From contig NZ_JABXKL010000014.1 in the NCBI RefSeq assembly GCF_017114995.1, positions 32,968 through 96,967 on the forward strand: DNA of 64,000 nt, written 5' to 3'. Source of the DNA: Nostoc sp. NMS9 (GTDB lineage Bacteria > Cyanobacteriota > Cyanobacteriia > Cyanobacteriales > Nostocaceae). Both the position numbers and the translations under genes were made by a program. The notes under the pieces were generated by a model. That model saw only the letters and a list, made by a program, of their open reading frames with translations. It searched no databases and was not told the origin of the DNA. Shown piece after piece: positions 34,701 to 43,704 of this stretch. Position 1 is the first letter of the stretch. Every line of letters begins with the position of its first letter.

Positions 34701-34812
34701 GAAGGTAGGGGGCACAGGGGCAGGGAGCAGGGGGAGCAGGGGAAGAATAATTAATTGCCCAATGCCCAATGCCCAATGCCCAATGCCCAATGCCCAATGC
34801 CCAATGCCCTTT
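34690..34812. repeat. Dispersed inverted repeat with AATGCCC heptamers
   Basis: A purine-rich arm with GGGGGCACAGGGGCAGGGAG is followed by seven consecutive AATGCCC heptamers (34761-34809), preceded by one ATTGCCC. This is the short tandemly repeated sequence class of heterocystous cyanobacteria. Confidence 0.85.
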
Positions 34813-34933
34813 TATGAACAAACTGTCAACATTGAACTTTAAAATCACAAATTAGCCCTTATTATTAGTAGTTCAGGCGTGAAGCAGATAGCTGATAGCC
34901 TATAGCTGCATATTCGATAGCTCATAGCTCAAG

Positions 34934-35560
34934 ATGGATCTTGGAGATTGCTACCGTTTATTGGGTTTAAGGTCGGGAGCTTCTTTTGCTGACATCAAAG
35001 CGTCCTATCGGCGATTGGCGCAGCAATATCATCCCGATATCAACCCAGATGACAACAAAGCCAAAGATAAGTTTATTGCGTTGACAGAGGCGTACAAACT
35101 CCTACTGACGGTGGTACTGCCAGAGGAAACTGTGGCACATTCAACTCAGGTGTCAACATCTGGTGGGCGTGATGACGCTAAGGCAACGCATAGGCAAAAA
35201 ACACCAGTAACAACGGTGACAAGTCAAGAATCAGGGAAACCAAAGCCGCCTAATCTGTTGGAAATAGAAGAACGGCTGAAGTGGAAGACTTATGAGCAAT
35301 TGCAGCGATTTTTGCAAGAAAGACGATTTCCGCAAGCGATCGCCCTGGCAGAAGCTTTAGCAGATCGTTTGTCAACAGATGCAGAAGTCCGTCAATGGCT
35401 AGCGATCGCCTATCAAATTTGGGGACGGGCGCTAATTTCCGAAAAACAACTACTCAAAGCCAGAATTTATCTCAAAAAAGCCTTGAAAACAGATCCACAT
35501 AATAAAAGTCTCTGGTATGAAGTCCAGCGTGATTTCCAGCGCTTGGAGCAAATTTTTTAA
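34934..35560 (+). CDS. J-domain protein (DnaJ-like)
   Basis: An N-terminal J domain (residues about 3-68) has the start YRLLGLRSGASFADIK, the HPD tripeptide at YHPDIN and the helix KFIALTEAYKLL. There is no Gly/Phe region or zinc-finger domain, so this is a class C J-protein that directs DnaK to a specific client or site. The middle is a Thr/Gln-rich linker (about 75-115). The C-terminal about 90 residues (KWKTYEQLQRFLQERRFPQA onward) are helical and TPR-like, and may hold the client. The start ATG at 34934 follows a short purine-poor leader. The client is unknown. Confidence 0.85.
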   Translation: MDLGDCYRLLGLRSGASFADIKASYRRLAQQYHPDINPDDNKAKDKFIALTEAYKLLLTVVLPEETVAHSTQVSTSGGRDDAKATHRQKTPVTTVTSQESGKPKPPNLLEIEERLKWKTYEQLQRFLQERRFPQAIALAEALADRLSTDAEVRQWLAIAYQIWGRALISEKQLLKARIYLKKALKTDPHNKSLWYEVQRDFQRLEQIF

Positions 35561-36065
35561 AGATTCAAAATTAGCCCTTTCAAGATAGGTAAAATTTTTG
35601 GACAATAATTCTTCTTAACTTCTGTGTTATCTGCGACTAATGCAGTTAAATAAATTCCCAAAAAAATGCTGAGTCACCTTGAAAGGGCTAGTTCTGAGTA
35701 TAAAAATTTTACCAAAAACCTTGATTTTAGGATTCTGTTAGAAAATAAATGTTTTAATTATCGCTTTATTTACAGTTTAAAAATAGGCTCTTATTTTTAT
35801 TTTCTCAAAGTGATTAAAGAGGGTTAATTACTTTAGCTTTTTGTTACATACTTGGAAATTTTTCTGCCTCGTTTTGCTAATCTGCAAGCTGTCATGCTTC
35901 TAAAATGCAGCATTTAGGTCATTTTCAAAAATACAGCATTTGCAATCCTACCTGCGAAGTGTGGGTTAAATTGTTAAGTCCCTTGTTGCTACATCTCGTA
36001 AGTTGGAAAGTCTGATCGGAGGTTTCCTGAGATCGGACTTTCCACAAAATCTAAAATTGGTACGA
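35561..36065. other. Intergenic region with a distant inverted repeat
   Basis: About 500 bp without a gene. TAGCCCTTTCAAG at 35572-35584 recurs inverted as CTTGAAAGGGCTA at 35678-35690. Between and after them the DNA is AT-rich. Near 36020 a TCCGATCTCAGGAAACC-type dyad flanks the stop of the aminotransferase: GATCGGA and TCCGATC motifs near 36012-36045. Confidence 0.45.
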
Positions 36066-37268
36066 TCATCGCTGCCATCCACGTAGCACTGCTCCCAAGG
36101 TAGCGATTCCCTCGACAATCTTCTTAGTTGTTTGAAAGCTAAAAGCTAACCTGATGGCATCATCTCCCTGTCCATTGGCGTAGCAGCGAGTTCCTGGCAG
36201 AAAGCTGATGCCTTGTTCATTGGCAGCAGTTAGGAGTGCTTTGGCGCTGATGTCTGGCGGCAATTTACACCAAACGAAAAAGCCACCACCTGGTCGCAAA
36301 GCAACTACATCACTGGGAAACTCGTGAGCGATCGCTTCTAACAACAAATTACACTTATGCTTGTAGCAGGCGATTAGCTCCTGAATATGATAATCTAGTT
36401 TACCTGTAGCACAGTAGCGGCCAACCACATGGCTGACAAATGGCCCCACAGGCCCTTCACTTTTGAACATTGCCAACCGCTCAATAATTGCTGGATTGCC
36501 ACAAGCCCAGCCTAGCCTGATACCAGGCGCAATGATTTTCGAGAAGGTATTCACGTATAACACCCACCCCTCCTGGTCTAGGCTTGCCAAGGGAGTTACA
36601 GCTTCGCCTTGGAAGCGCAAATCGCTGTAGGCATCGTCTTCTACCACCAACACGCCATACTCAGCCGCTAACGCTACCAGTTTTTGGCGGCGAGATAACG
36701 GCATAGTAGTGCCTGTGGGATTATGAAAAGTAGGGATAGTGTAAATAAACCTGGGTCGAATACCCCGTTTTTTCAAGTCGCTTAAAGTTTCTTCTAACGC
36801 ATCTACATCCATTCCCATCTCATCTACAGGAATGGTAATCAGGCGTGCGCCAGCCTGGACAAATCTACTAACTACTCCCAAGAAGGTTGGCCCTTCCACA
36901 ATTACCATATCACCAGGTTCGATAAATACATCTGGTAGCAAGCCCAAAATCTGACCGGAACCGTAGCCAATAATCACGCGATCGCGATCGGCAGGGATTC
37001 CTTGAGCTTGCAAGCGGAGGATTATTTGTTCATAAAGTTGGGCTGAAGGTGGCCCGTAATTGAGAGCGATCGGAGCTTCTTCTGCCAGTACAGCAGCACT
37101 TGCAGCAGACAAGTCAGCATGGGGAAAGAGAATTGGGTCAGCTAGACCATAGGCAAAGCTGACGCTGATGATTTTGGTTAACTCAGTGCCGTAAGTTGGT
37201 GGTGTCAGATTTCTAGCTCTTTCGGCGAATAAATCAGCAATTTGGTAAGCAGAAGTGGTATAAGCCAT
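36066..37268 (-). CDS. PLP-dependent aminotransferase (class I/II, LysN/MocR-like)
   Basis: The ATG at 37268 gives 400 residues; an in-frame upstream extension has no family match. It shows the fold-type I aminotransferase pattern: NPTGTTMPL, the aspartate block LVVEDDAYSDLRF, the Schiff-base lysine in NTFSKIIAPGIRLGW and the C-terminal Arg in DAIRLAFSF. It resembles the 2-aminoadipate (LysN) or MocR-catalytic branch, but lacks the N-terminal wHTH of MocR regulators. Substrate is uncertain. It is divergently placed to a solute-binding protein gene with about 135 bp between, so shared regulation is possible. Confidence 0.85.
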   Translation of the reverse strand: MAYTTSAYQIADLFAERARNLTPPTYGTELTKIISVSFAYGLADPILFPHADLSAASAAVLAEEAPIALNYGPPSAQLYEQIILRLQAQGIPADRDRVIIGYGSGQILGLLPDVFIEPGDMVIVEGPTFLGVVSRFVQAGARLITIPVDEMGMDVDALEETLSDLKKRGIRPRFIYTIPTFHNPTGTTMPLSRRQKLVALAAEYGVLVVEDDAYSDLRFQGEAVTPLASLDQEGWVLYVNTFSKIIAPGIRLGWACGNPAIIERLAMFKSEGPVGPFVSHVVGRYCATGKLDYHIQELIACYKHKCNLLLEAIAHEFPSDVVALRPGGGFFVWCKLPPDISAKALLTAANEQGISFLPGTRCYANGQGDDAIRLAFSFQTTKKIVEGIATLGAVLRGWQR

Positions 37269-37402
37269 AAGCAATTCAAAATTGGGAGTCAGAATATAGA
37301 ACACACACAAAGGCAATTAGCGAAAAGTCATACGTATGTATTCTTTCTTATAACATCATGACAAGTATCGTAAATCTTGATTACTAGAACAAAATTACTA
37401 TA

Positions 37403-38191
37403 GTGAAATTAATTAACTTCAAGTGGCAACAGCTAATTCTAAGCTTAGGCTGCCTACTACTGATTATTGCCTGTCAGAGTTTATATCCCAATAACCCAGA
37501 CGCTAAATCTCTCAAGGTGGCCACAGACCCCACCTTTGTCCCTTTTGAAATCCAAACAGCTAGCGGTAACTTGGAAGGCTTTGATATTGATTTGATGAAT
37601 GCGATTGCTAAAGTAGCAGGTTTTGCAGTCCAGTTTGAAAGTCTGCCCTTTGATGGCATAATCTCGACCTTGCAAGCCAAAAGAGTTGATGCAGCAATTA
37701 GTGGAATCACAATTACCGCAGAACGCCTGAAAACAATTGCTTTTTCACGACCTTATTTTAAAGCCGGACTTGCGATCGCTGTCCGCGAAGACAATCAAAA
37801 TATTAAAGACTTCAATAGTCTCAAAGGCAAAAAAATTGCTGTCCAAATTGGTTCCACTGGGGCAGATTTTGCCAAAACCATCCCCAACACCAAAATTAGT
37901 ACTTTTAATTCTGGGCCAGAGTTTTTCCAAGACTTACTCAATGGCAACGTTGATGCTGTGATTAGCGATGCTTTCGCAACTTTGTATGCGATTAAAAATG
38001 GCAAACTCAAAGGCATCAGAGTTGTTGCGGATTTCCTCACTGAAGAATACTACGGGATTGCTATGCCCAAGAATTCCCCCCATTTGGATGCAATTAACAA
38101 AGGTATAGCGAGTTTGTTATCCAATGGCAATTACAAGCAAATTTATCAAAAATGGTTTAAAGTTGAACCTCCACAATTGCCAGACTCTTGA
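37403..38191 (+). CDS. Amino-acid ABC transporter substrate-binding lipoprotein (SBP family 3)
   Basis: The GTG at 37403 starts a 262-residue protein with a lipoprotein signal (LGCLLLIIAC; acylated Cys24). The mature protein has the family-3 signature GFDIDLMNAIAKVAGF (about 60-75) and ends with YKQIYQKWFK. Family 3 proteins bind polar amino acids or related solutes on the periplasmic side and present them to an ABC permease. No permease or ATPase genes adjoin it, so it may serve a distant transporter. The adjacent divergent aminotransferase suggests an amino acid ligand, an inference only. Confidence 0.88.
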   Translation: MKLINFKWQQLILSLGCLLLIIACQSLYPNNPDAKSLKVATDPTFVPFEIQTASGNLEGFDIDLMNAIAKVAGFAVQFESLPFDGIISTLQAKRVDAAISGITITAERLKTIAFSRPYFKAGLAIAVREDNQNIKDFNSLKGKKIAVQIGSTGADFAKTIPNTKISTFNSGPEFFQDLLNGNVDAVISDAFATLYAIKNGKLKGIRVVADFLTEEYYGIAMPKNSPHLDAINKGIASLLSNGNYKQIYQKWFKVEPPQLPDS

Positions 38192-38604
38192 CAATTGGGG
38201 ATTGGGCATTGGGGATTGGGCATTGAAAAGAGACAAGGTAGACAAGGAAGAGGGGGGAGATAAGGGAGAGACTTGTTCAATAATTACCCCTTCCTTATCC
38301 TCATTGTCCTCATTGTCCCCCTTGTCCCCCTTGTCTCCTCATCTCCCCTGCTCCTTTGCTTCTTCCTCATCCCCGTCATCTTCTCCATTCCCTATGCCCC
38401 ATGCCCCATTCCCTATTCCCCATTTATTAAGGAATTAGGTGCCAATATATGAAATATTTATCTAATATGCGTCACAATTAATACTGCCACCAAAATTCAT
38501 TGATAAACTACAATCTACTGTAGTCAGGGACAGCCAATTGTGGCACCTTGGATCTTAGTGGCTAGAAGCACCTTGGAACGAACGGGAATAAAGGAACTTC
38601 CACT
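38192..38604. repeat. Dispersed inverted repeat and promoter region of the PP2C gene
   Basis: From 38192 to about 38430 this has GGGGATTGGGCATTG, GACAAGG units and then CCCCCTTGTC, CCTCATTGTC and CCCCATTCC units, so the arms are complementary (GACAAGGGGG with CCCCCTTGTC). The last 170 bp contain a direct repeat of GCACCTTGGA (about 38542 and 38569) before the PP2C ribosome site AAAGGA. It is likely that the promoter lies there. Confidence 0.65.
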
Positions 38605-40608
38605 ATGCTGATTTGCCCTCAGTGTAAATTTGAAAACCCCAATAGCAATAAATTCTGTCAAAACTGTGGCACGTCCCTGACTCACAAGGTCTGTCCTGAA
38701 TGCAGTACCGATGATGTACCTGTGAATGCACTACGTTGTCATAACTGTGACACAGAATGTGGAACAGTGTTTTGGGCAATTATTGCTAAAGAAACGACTG
38801 GGGAAGCTTTGAGAGTAGAAGGGGATGTAGGAGATGTCAGAGGTGAGGGAGGTGAGGGAGATGAGCAAGCAATACCCTCCTCATCTCCTGTATCGCCTAG
38901 TTATCAGATTACATTAGGCTCCTATTTAGACTCCCAAGAGCGCTATCAATTGATAGATACGCCACTTGCCCAGACGGAAACTGCCATTATTACTGATGTA
39001 GGTGTGAGAGTTCTAGACTGCCAGCCGTATCAAATATCACCCATTGAGGCCATACTAGCAAGTCAGGAATCAGATTTGCTAACGCCATCAGCAGAAGCGA
39101 GTGAAATTCCTCGCCTTGCTAAAGCTTATATTGCTTTACAATCCCAAGGTGAGCGGGGGATACCGCCGATTCACGACGCATGGCAGCAAGGTGATATACA
39201 GGTATTAATAATCGAAAACCGCTCAGATTGGCAGCATTTACTCGACCTGTGGCAAGAAGAAACAACCAGTTCGTTAAAAATTTTACACTGGTGTTATGAA
39301 ATGACCCAACTTTGGGCAGTATTGGAACCAGTAAATTGTCGTCAAAGCCTTTTAGATTTGTCGAATTTGCGATTGGATGAAGACCAAACGTTGGCACTAC
39401 AAAGGTTGTATGTGGAGTCATCGAATTCTCAGCCCGCCACGGAGTTGTTAGAAGATGCCCAAAGCCAAACATCTGCCATTCCAGAAGAGCCGTTAACTAT
39501 CCAAGCTTTGGGAAGGGTTTGGCAAGCACTATTTAGACAGTCGCAACGGACTCAATTTGGCTCCGTAGTCCAGATGTTGGGGGATTTAGAGGTAGGTAAG
39601 ATTCAGACGATCGCCCAATTGCGATCGCGTTTGGAGGAAATCTCTATTGAACTGGAAGCACTAGGAACCGCAACTTTGCCCCCAATAAAGGAGAAAAATA
39701 CTGCTGTGTCCACCATCCCGCAATCAGACGAGTTAGAAGATATCATTAGCAAAACTGATGATATGCCAACTGTTGTGCTGGCGATGCAGTTAAGTAGCTT
39801 AGAAGATGCAGGACGCACAGATGTGGGGCGTCAACGTCATCATAACGAAGACTACTTTGGCATTGAAACCAAAATTCATAAACTGGAGTTCCCCAAAAGT
39901 CGAGTCTTAGAAGGGCATGGTTTGTATATTCTTTGTGATGGTATGGGTGGACACGCTGGCGGCGAGATAGCCAGCGAGTTAGCAGTCAACACCCTACGGC
40001 AATACTTTCAAGAACACTGGATTGCCAACCAGCTGCCAACAGAAGATAGCATTCGTGAGGCAGTGTATTTAGCTAATGAGGCGATTTACAAGCTCAATCA
40101 ACAAGATGCCCGTTCTGGAGTTGGGCGTATGGGTACAACTTTAGTAATGCTTTTAATTCAAGATACTCAAGCAGCAGTTGCTCATGTGGGAGATAGCCGT
40201 CTCTATCGGCTGACGCGTAAGCAGGGACTAGAACAAGTCACAGTAGATCACGAAGTTGGGCAACGAGAGATTAACCGAGGAGTGGAAGCAAGCATAGCTT
40301 ACGCCCGCCCAGATGCCTACCAACTTACCCAAGCCTTGGGGCCTCGTGATGAAAACTCGATTAATCCCGACGTAGGCTTTTTCGACATCAATGAAGATAC
40401 TCTTCTGCTGTTGGCATCAGACGGTTTATCAGATAATGATTTACTAGAAACCCATTGGCAAACTCACTTAGAACCCTTACTTAGTTCTGGCGTTAACTTA
40501 GAACGGGGCGTTACAGATTTAATTGATTTGGCAAATCAATACAACGGTCACGACAATATTACTGGTATACTTATTCGGGCAAAAGTACGCCCAAATCTGG
40601 AAAGTTAA
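38605..40608 (+). CDS. PP2C-type Ser/Thr phosphatase with N-terminal zinc ribbons
   Basis: The 667-residue protein begins with two zinc-ribbon-like Cys pairs (ICPQCKFENPNSNKFCQNCG; VCPECS and HNCDTECG). A middle region of about 300 residues has no recognised domain. The PP2C domain starts at about residue 401 (DAGRTDVGRQRHHNEDYFG) and keeps the metal-binding aspartates in LCDGMGGHAGGE, SDGLSDND and HDNITGI. PP2C removes phosphate from Ser/Thr using Mn2+/Mg2+. An FHA-kinase gene follows 180 bp downstream on the same strand, so the two may counteract each other on the same substrates, which is a common pairing in cyanobacteria. Confidence 0.88.
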   Translation: MLICPQCKFENPNSNKFCQNCGTSLTHKVCPECSTDDVPVNALRCHNCDTECGTVFWAIIAKETTGEALRVEGDVGDVRGEGGEGDEQAIPSSSPVSPSYQITLGSYLDSQERYQLIDTPLAQTETAIITDVGVRVLDCQPYQISPIEAILASQESDLLTPSAEASEIPRLAKAYIALQSQGERGIPPIHDAWQQGDIQVLIIENRSDWQHLLDLWQEETTSSLKILHWCYEMTQLWAVLEPVNCRQSLLDLSNLRLDEDQTLALQRLYVESSNSQPATELLEDAQSQTSAIPEEPLTIQALGRVWQALFRQSQRTQFGSVVQMLGDLEVGKIQTIAQLRSRLEEISIELEALGTATLPPIKEKNTAVSTIPQSDELEDIISKTDDMPTVVLAMQLSSLEDAGRTDVGRQRHHNEDYFGIETKIHKLEFPKSRVLEGHGLYILCDGMGGHAGGEIASELAVNTLRQYFQEHWIANQLPTEDSIREAVYLANEAIYKLNQQDARSGVGRMGTTLVMLLIQDTQAAVAHVGDSRLYRLTRKQGLEQVTVDHEVGQREINRGVEASIAYARPDAYQLTQALGPRDENSINPDVGFFDINEDTLLLLASDGLSDNDLLETHWQTHLEPLLSSGVNLERGVTDLIDLANQYNGHDNITGILIRAKVRPNLES

Positions 40609-40615
40609 TCATAAA

Positions 40616-40765
40616 CGGGGAATTGGGAATGGGGCATGGGGAAGAAGCAGGGGAGCAGGGGAGCAAAGGAGCAGAGGAGAAATTGCAGTAAGTTTTTCCC
40701 CTCTGCCCCTCCGCACCTCTGCCTCTTGTGCCCAATGCCCAATGCCCCATTCCCAATTCCCTAAT
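40616..40765. repeat. Dispersed G-rich/C-rich inverted repeat
   Basis: GGGGAGCAGGGGAGCAAAGG is followed by CCCCTCTGCCCCTCCGC and CCCAATGCCCAATGCCCC. It fills most of the gap between the phosphatase and kinase genes and could form a long hairpin in their transcript. Confidence 0.8.
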
Positions 40766-40788
40766 CCATTTACCTTATAGGTTACATT

Positions 40789-42072
40789 GTGGTTAGTCTG
40801 ACCCTGTTAGAACCGCAACAGAAAACTCCCCTTCAGCAGTGGTGCTTTGAAAACTCCTCCATAATTCGGATTGGTCGAGCGGCAGATAATCACGTTGTTT
40901 TAAATGATAGTTTAGTTTCGCGGCATCATCTAGAACTGAGAAAAGTCGGTGACGCTAGCAATGGCGATGCTTGGCAGCTGATTAGTCAGGGTACAAATGG
41001 GACTTTTCTCAACGGTATCCTTGTAATTCAGAGTCCGTTACCAGATAATTCCCTTTTGCAATTGGCACAGGGAGGCCCAATACTGCAATTCCAAATTCAG
41101 GATGTAACAGTACTGGAAACTGGTTTGCGATCGCAACAAATACAAGGAACAGAAGAAAACGCTGCCGAGACACTTTACTCAGCAAAAAAACCGGCAAATT
41201 TATCTTCCACTTGCACGCACGAAGGCAATTCCCCAAACAATCTGTTTTGTATCCACTGCGGTCAACCTCTCTCAGTCCAACAGAGAATTCGCCATTATCA
41301 GGTGTTGCGAACTCTCGGACAAGGAGGTATGGGTACTACCTATCTCGCTTGGGATGAGGCTGGTCTGATTGCGGGTATGCCACAACTGCTGGTGTTGAAG
41401 CAAATGAATGCTGATATGGTGAAAATTGTCAAAGCTCAAGAGTTATTTGAGCGAGAGGCGCACACTCTCAAATCTCTTAACCATCCTGGAATTCCCAAGT
41501 ATTATGACTTCTTTGTAGAAGCAGGAAAAAAATACTTGGCAATGGAACTAATCCACGGACAAGATTTGGAGAAACGTGTCTATACCACCGGCCCAGTAAC
41601 ACCGAACCAAGCGATCGCTTGGATGATCCAAACCTGCGATATTTTAGACTATCTTCATAGCCAAGAGCCTCCACTGATTCACCGCGATATTAAACCCGCC
41701 AATTTAATGGTGCGAAGTTCAGGAAATCGCATAGTGGTGCTAGATTTTGGCGCAGTTAAGGAAATTGGCACAGCGCCTGGTACTCGAATTGGTGCAGAAG
41801 GTTACTGCTCTCCTGAACAAGAACGAGGACAACCTTTGACTCAATCTGATTTGTATGCAATTGGACCAACGCTGATTTTTCTGCTCACAGGCGAAAACCC
41901 TTTCAAGTATTACCGCCAACGAGGGCGAAACTTCAGGTTTGATGTGGCAAAAGTTCCCACCATTAGTTCCCAGTTAAGAGATGTGATTGATCGCGTTACA
42001 GAACCATTGCCACGCGATCGCTATCAAAATGCAAAGGAATTGGCTGCGGCCTTAGCTGCCTGTAAAGTTTAG
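40789..42072 (+). CDS. FHA-domain Ser/Thr protein kinase with zinc ribbon
   Basis: The 427-residue protein starts at GTG 40789. Residues about 5-110 are an FHA domain (RIGRAADNHVVLND; SRHHLEL; NGTFLNG), which binds phosphothreonine peptides. A single zinc ribbon follows (CTHEGN...LFCIHCGQPL, about 140-163). The kinase domain occupies about 170-425, with GQGGMGTTY, HRDIKPANLM and VVLDFGAVKE, the three ATP/Mg and catalytic motifs. There is no membrane segment, so it is cytosolic, unlike many PknB kinases. Its position after a PP2C gene suggests opposing activities. Confidence 0.9.
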   Translation: MVSLTLLEPQQKTPLQQWCFENSSIIRIGRAADNHVVLNDSLVSRHHLELRKVGDASNGDAWQLISQGTNGTFLNGILVIQSPLPDNSLLQLAQGGPILQFQIQDVTVLETGLRSQQIQGTEENAAETLYSAKKPANLSSTCTHEGNSPNNLFCIHCGQPLSVQQRIRHYQVLRTLGQGGMGTTYLAWDEAGLIAGMPQLLVLKQMNADMVKIVKAQELFEREAHTLKSLNHPGIPKYYDFFVEAGKKYLAMELIHGQDLEKRVYTTGPVTPNQAIAWMIQTCDILDYLHSQEPPLIHRDIKPANLMVRSSGNRIVVLDFGAVKEIGTAPGTRIGAEGYCSPEQERGQPLTQSDLYAIGPTLIFLLTGENPFKYYRQRGRNFRFDVAKVPTISSQLRDVIDRVTEPLPRDRYQNAKELAAALAACKV

Positions 42073-42142
42073 AGAGTCGGGAGTGGCTAGAGATGCGATT
42101 AATCGCGTCTAGGGAGTGGCGAATATTAAAAATTCCTATTCC

Positions 42143-42361
42143 CTATTCCTCATCCCAAGTTTCTACAGCTAGCAATTCACTAACTGGGTCTTGCATACTA
42201 AAGCCAAAGTCAAGCAGTTCTTGTTTCCAGTGCTGCCATTCATTACCATATAGCAAAGCGATTTTCCAGATGCTATCGCTTGGCTTGATAATATTCGATT
42301 CTATGAGTGATTGCACGTTGCGCTGCAATTTCACCATTGGGTGAATCACTTGCTGAGTCAT
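42143..42361 (-). CDS. DUF4327 family protein
   Basis: The 72-residue protein (MTQQVIHPMVKLQRNVQSLI onward) matches the cyanobacterial DUF4327 family: DSIWKIALLYGNEWQHWK and the acidic C-terminus VETWDEE. The function is unknown; the proteins are small, cytosolic and conserved in cyanobacteria. The ATG at 42361 is preceded by GAGGTT, a fair ribosome site. It is convergent with the kinase. An unrelated minus-strand frame overlaps its 5' half; see the findings. Confidence 0.72.
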   Translation of the reverse strand: MTQQVIHPMVKLQRNVQSLIESNIIKPSDSIWKIALLYGNEWQHWKQELLDFGFSMQDPVSELLAVETWDEE

Positions 42362-43260
42362 AACCTCGATTGAATTCTGATTTTGTGGGTAAATGCTTAA
42401 TTAAAACTGCTTCCCATTCTGCAATTGTTGCCGGCCCGTAGAGTGGTGTTATTTGGTAAAGCTAGTCTTAACTTTTTAACTATACCATAACAAACTCTAC
42501 TAAGTTACTGGTAAATTCGGTTTTGTACGGTAATTACCACCAGAAAATCTCAATTTTACCAAGCAGTCCTGAAACTTTTTGCAGAAGCCAGACAAAAGTT
42601 TTGGGAGAAAGGGTAAGGGATGTTTATGTTTACCCTTTTTCCTTTAACCTTTGCCCTTTTGTTTTTCCTCTTTACCTCTACCTTTTTTCCGCAAGAGTGC
42701 AACACTACCTTTCGTAAGATATCTATTGTGGACGCCGAGCAGAATAATTAGTCCTCAGGGAAGTTCCACTAAGTAGTGTGACTGAGGACTACTGGGAAAA
42801 TTCTGTTTGTTTAAATTAGGAAAAATATGCTTGCTTGTTGAAGAAGCTATAGGATACGGACTAGTTTGAAAGTTTTTGACTGACAGGGAAATTTGCTATT
42901 GAGTAGAAATGTCTACTCTTTCTGTTGATTTAAATGTTATTTAGAATATCGCAAACATCTGGCTTTAGGCAAAATAATTGCAAATCTTTATATATTTTTT
43001 ATGTTTTGCTCAGAGAATAAGACCTGTTAGGTAACAGGGTGGGGTTTTGCTTTGAGGTAGTAGGAGCGAGTAAACTACGCATGGCAAAATTGTTGGTACA
43101 GCATGGGTTTAGCATAAAGTTCCCTTGTCTCCAGAGTCAGCATTTGAAGTTTGTGTAAAAAATTTTTAGCGAGGATGTTAGTTTCTGTTGAGCAGATGGG
43201 TATCCTCAGAACGGGAGGCTTGCTGATACCTAAGTATTTACCGCAGCAAGTATGTGAGGC
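42362..43260. other. Intergenic region with one structured element
   Basis: About 900 bp without a supported gene. The left 110 bp carry a minus-strand open frame (PLYGPATIAEWEAVL) that has no start codon and runs into DUF4327 in another phase. A nested hairpin lies at 42749-42791. Near 43020, AATAAGACCTGTTAGGTAACAGG has a short dyad (CTGTT/AACAG). A promoter for the TPR gene must lie near the right end. Confidence 0.4.
42749..42791. repeat. Nested 10-bp hairpin
   Basis: TAGTCCTCAG (42749-42758) pairs perfectly with CTGAGGACTA (42782-42791), and within the loop CACTA pairs with TAGTG. There is no T-run, so termination is unlikely; it may be a structured RNA or an element end. Confidence 0.55.
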
Positions 43261-43665
43261 ATGGCTAGTTCGGAGGCAGAATACTTAATTACCCGCAAAA
43301 AGCAGATTCAGCGGCGACAAAAGATTGTCACGATAGTGTCGATGTTCTCGTTTTTTGGTTCTACGGTATTTGCAGTTATTCCAGCAATCCAACAGGCTAC
43401 TCAACCTAAGCCAGCAACTGCGTCTGCTTCTCCTGAGTCAGGATTACAGCAACAGGCACAGGGCTACGAGTTGGTTTTACAACGGGAACCAGAAAACCAA
43501 CTTGCTTTAGAGAAACTGTCTGTGCTGCGGTTGCAATTGAAGGATGCTAAAGGTGCGATGAAACTTTTGGAAAAGCTGGTGAAGTTGCACCCTGAGCGAC
43601 AAGATTACAAAGTTGTATTAGAGCAGATTAAGAAGCAAGAGGGTAAGAACGTCTCCGCTCAATAA
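43261..43665 (+). CDS. Membrane-anchored TPR protein
   Basis: This 134-residue protein has a basic N-terminus ([12 protein letters not shown]), a single membrane segment (about 23-42, [20 protein letters not shown]) and a C-terminal TPR-like hairpin (about 60-125, [20 protein letters not shown] then [20 protein letters not shown]). It is probably a periplasm- or lumen-facing tether for a protein partner. No more specific family is recognised. It is followed 39 bp downstream by the first gene of the sugar-modification island, but base composition suggests it belongs to the core genome. Confidence 0.7.
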   Translation: MASSEAEYLITRKKQIQRRQKIVTIVSMFSFFGSTVFAVIPAIQQATQPKPATASASPESGLQQQAQGYELVLQREPENQLALEKLSVLRLQLKDAKGAMKLLEKLVKLHPERQDYKVVLEQIKKQEGKNVSAQ

Positions 43666-43704
43666 AAATGGGGCGCATTGGTCAACGTCTAAAGGTAGTA
43701 TGAT

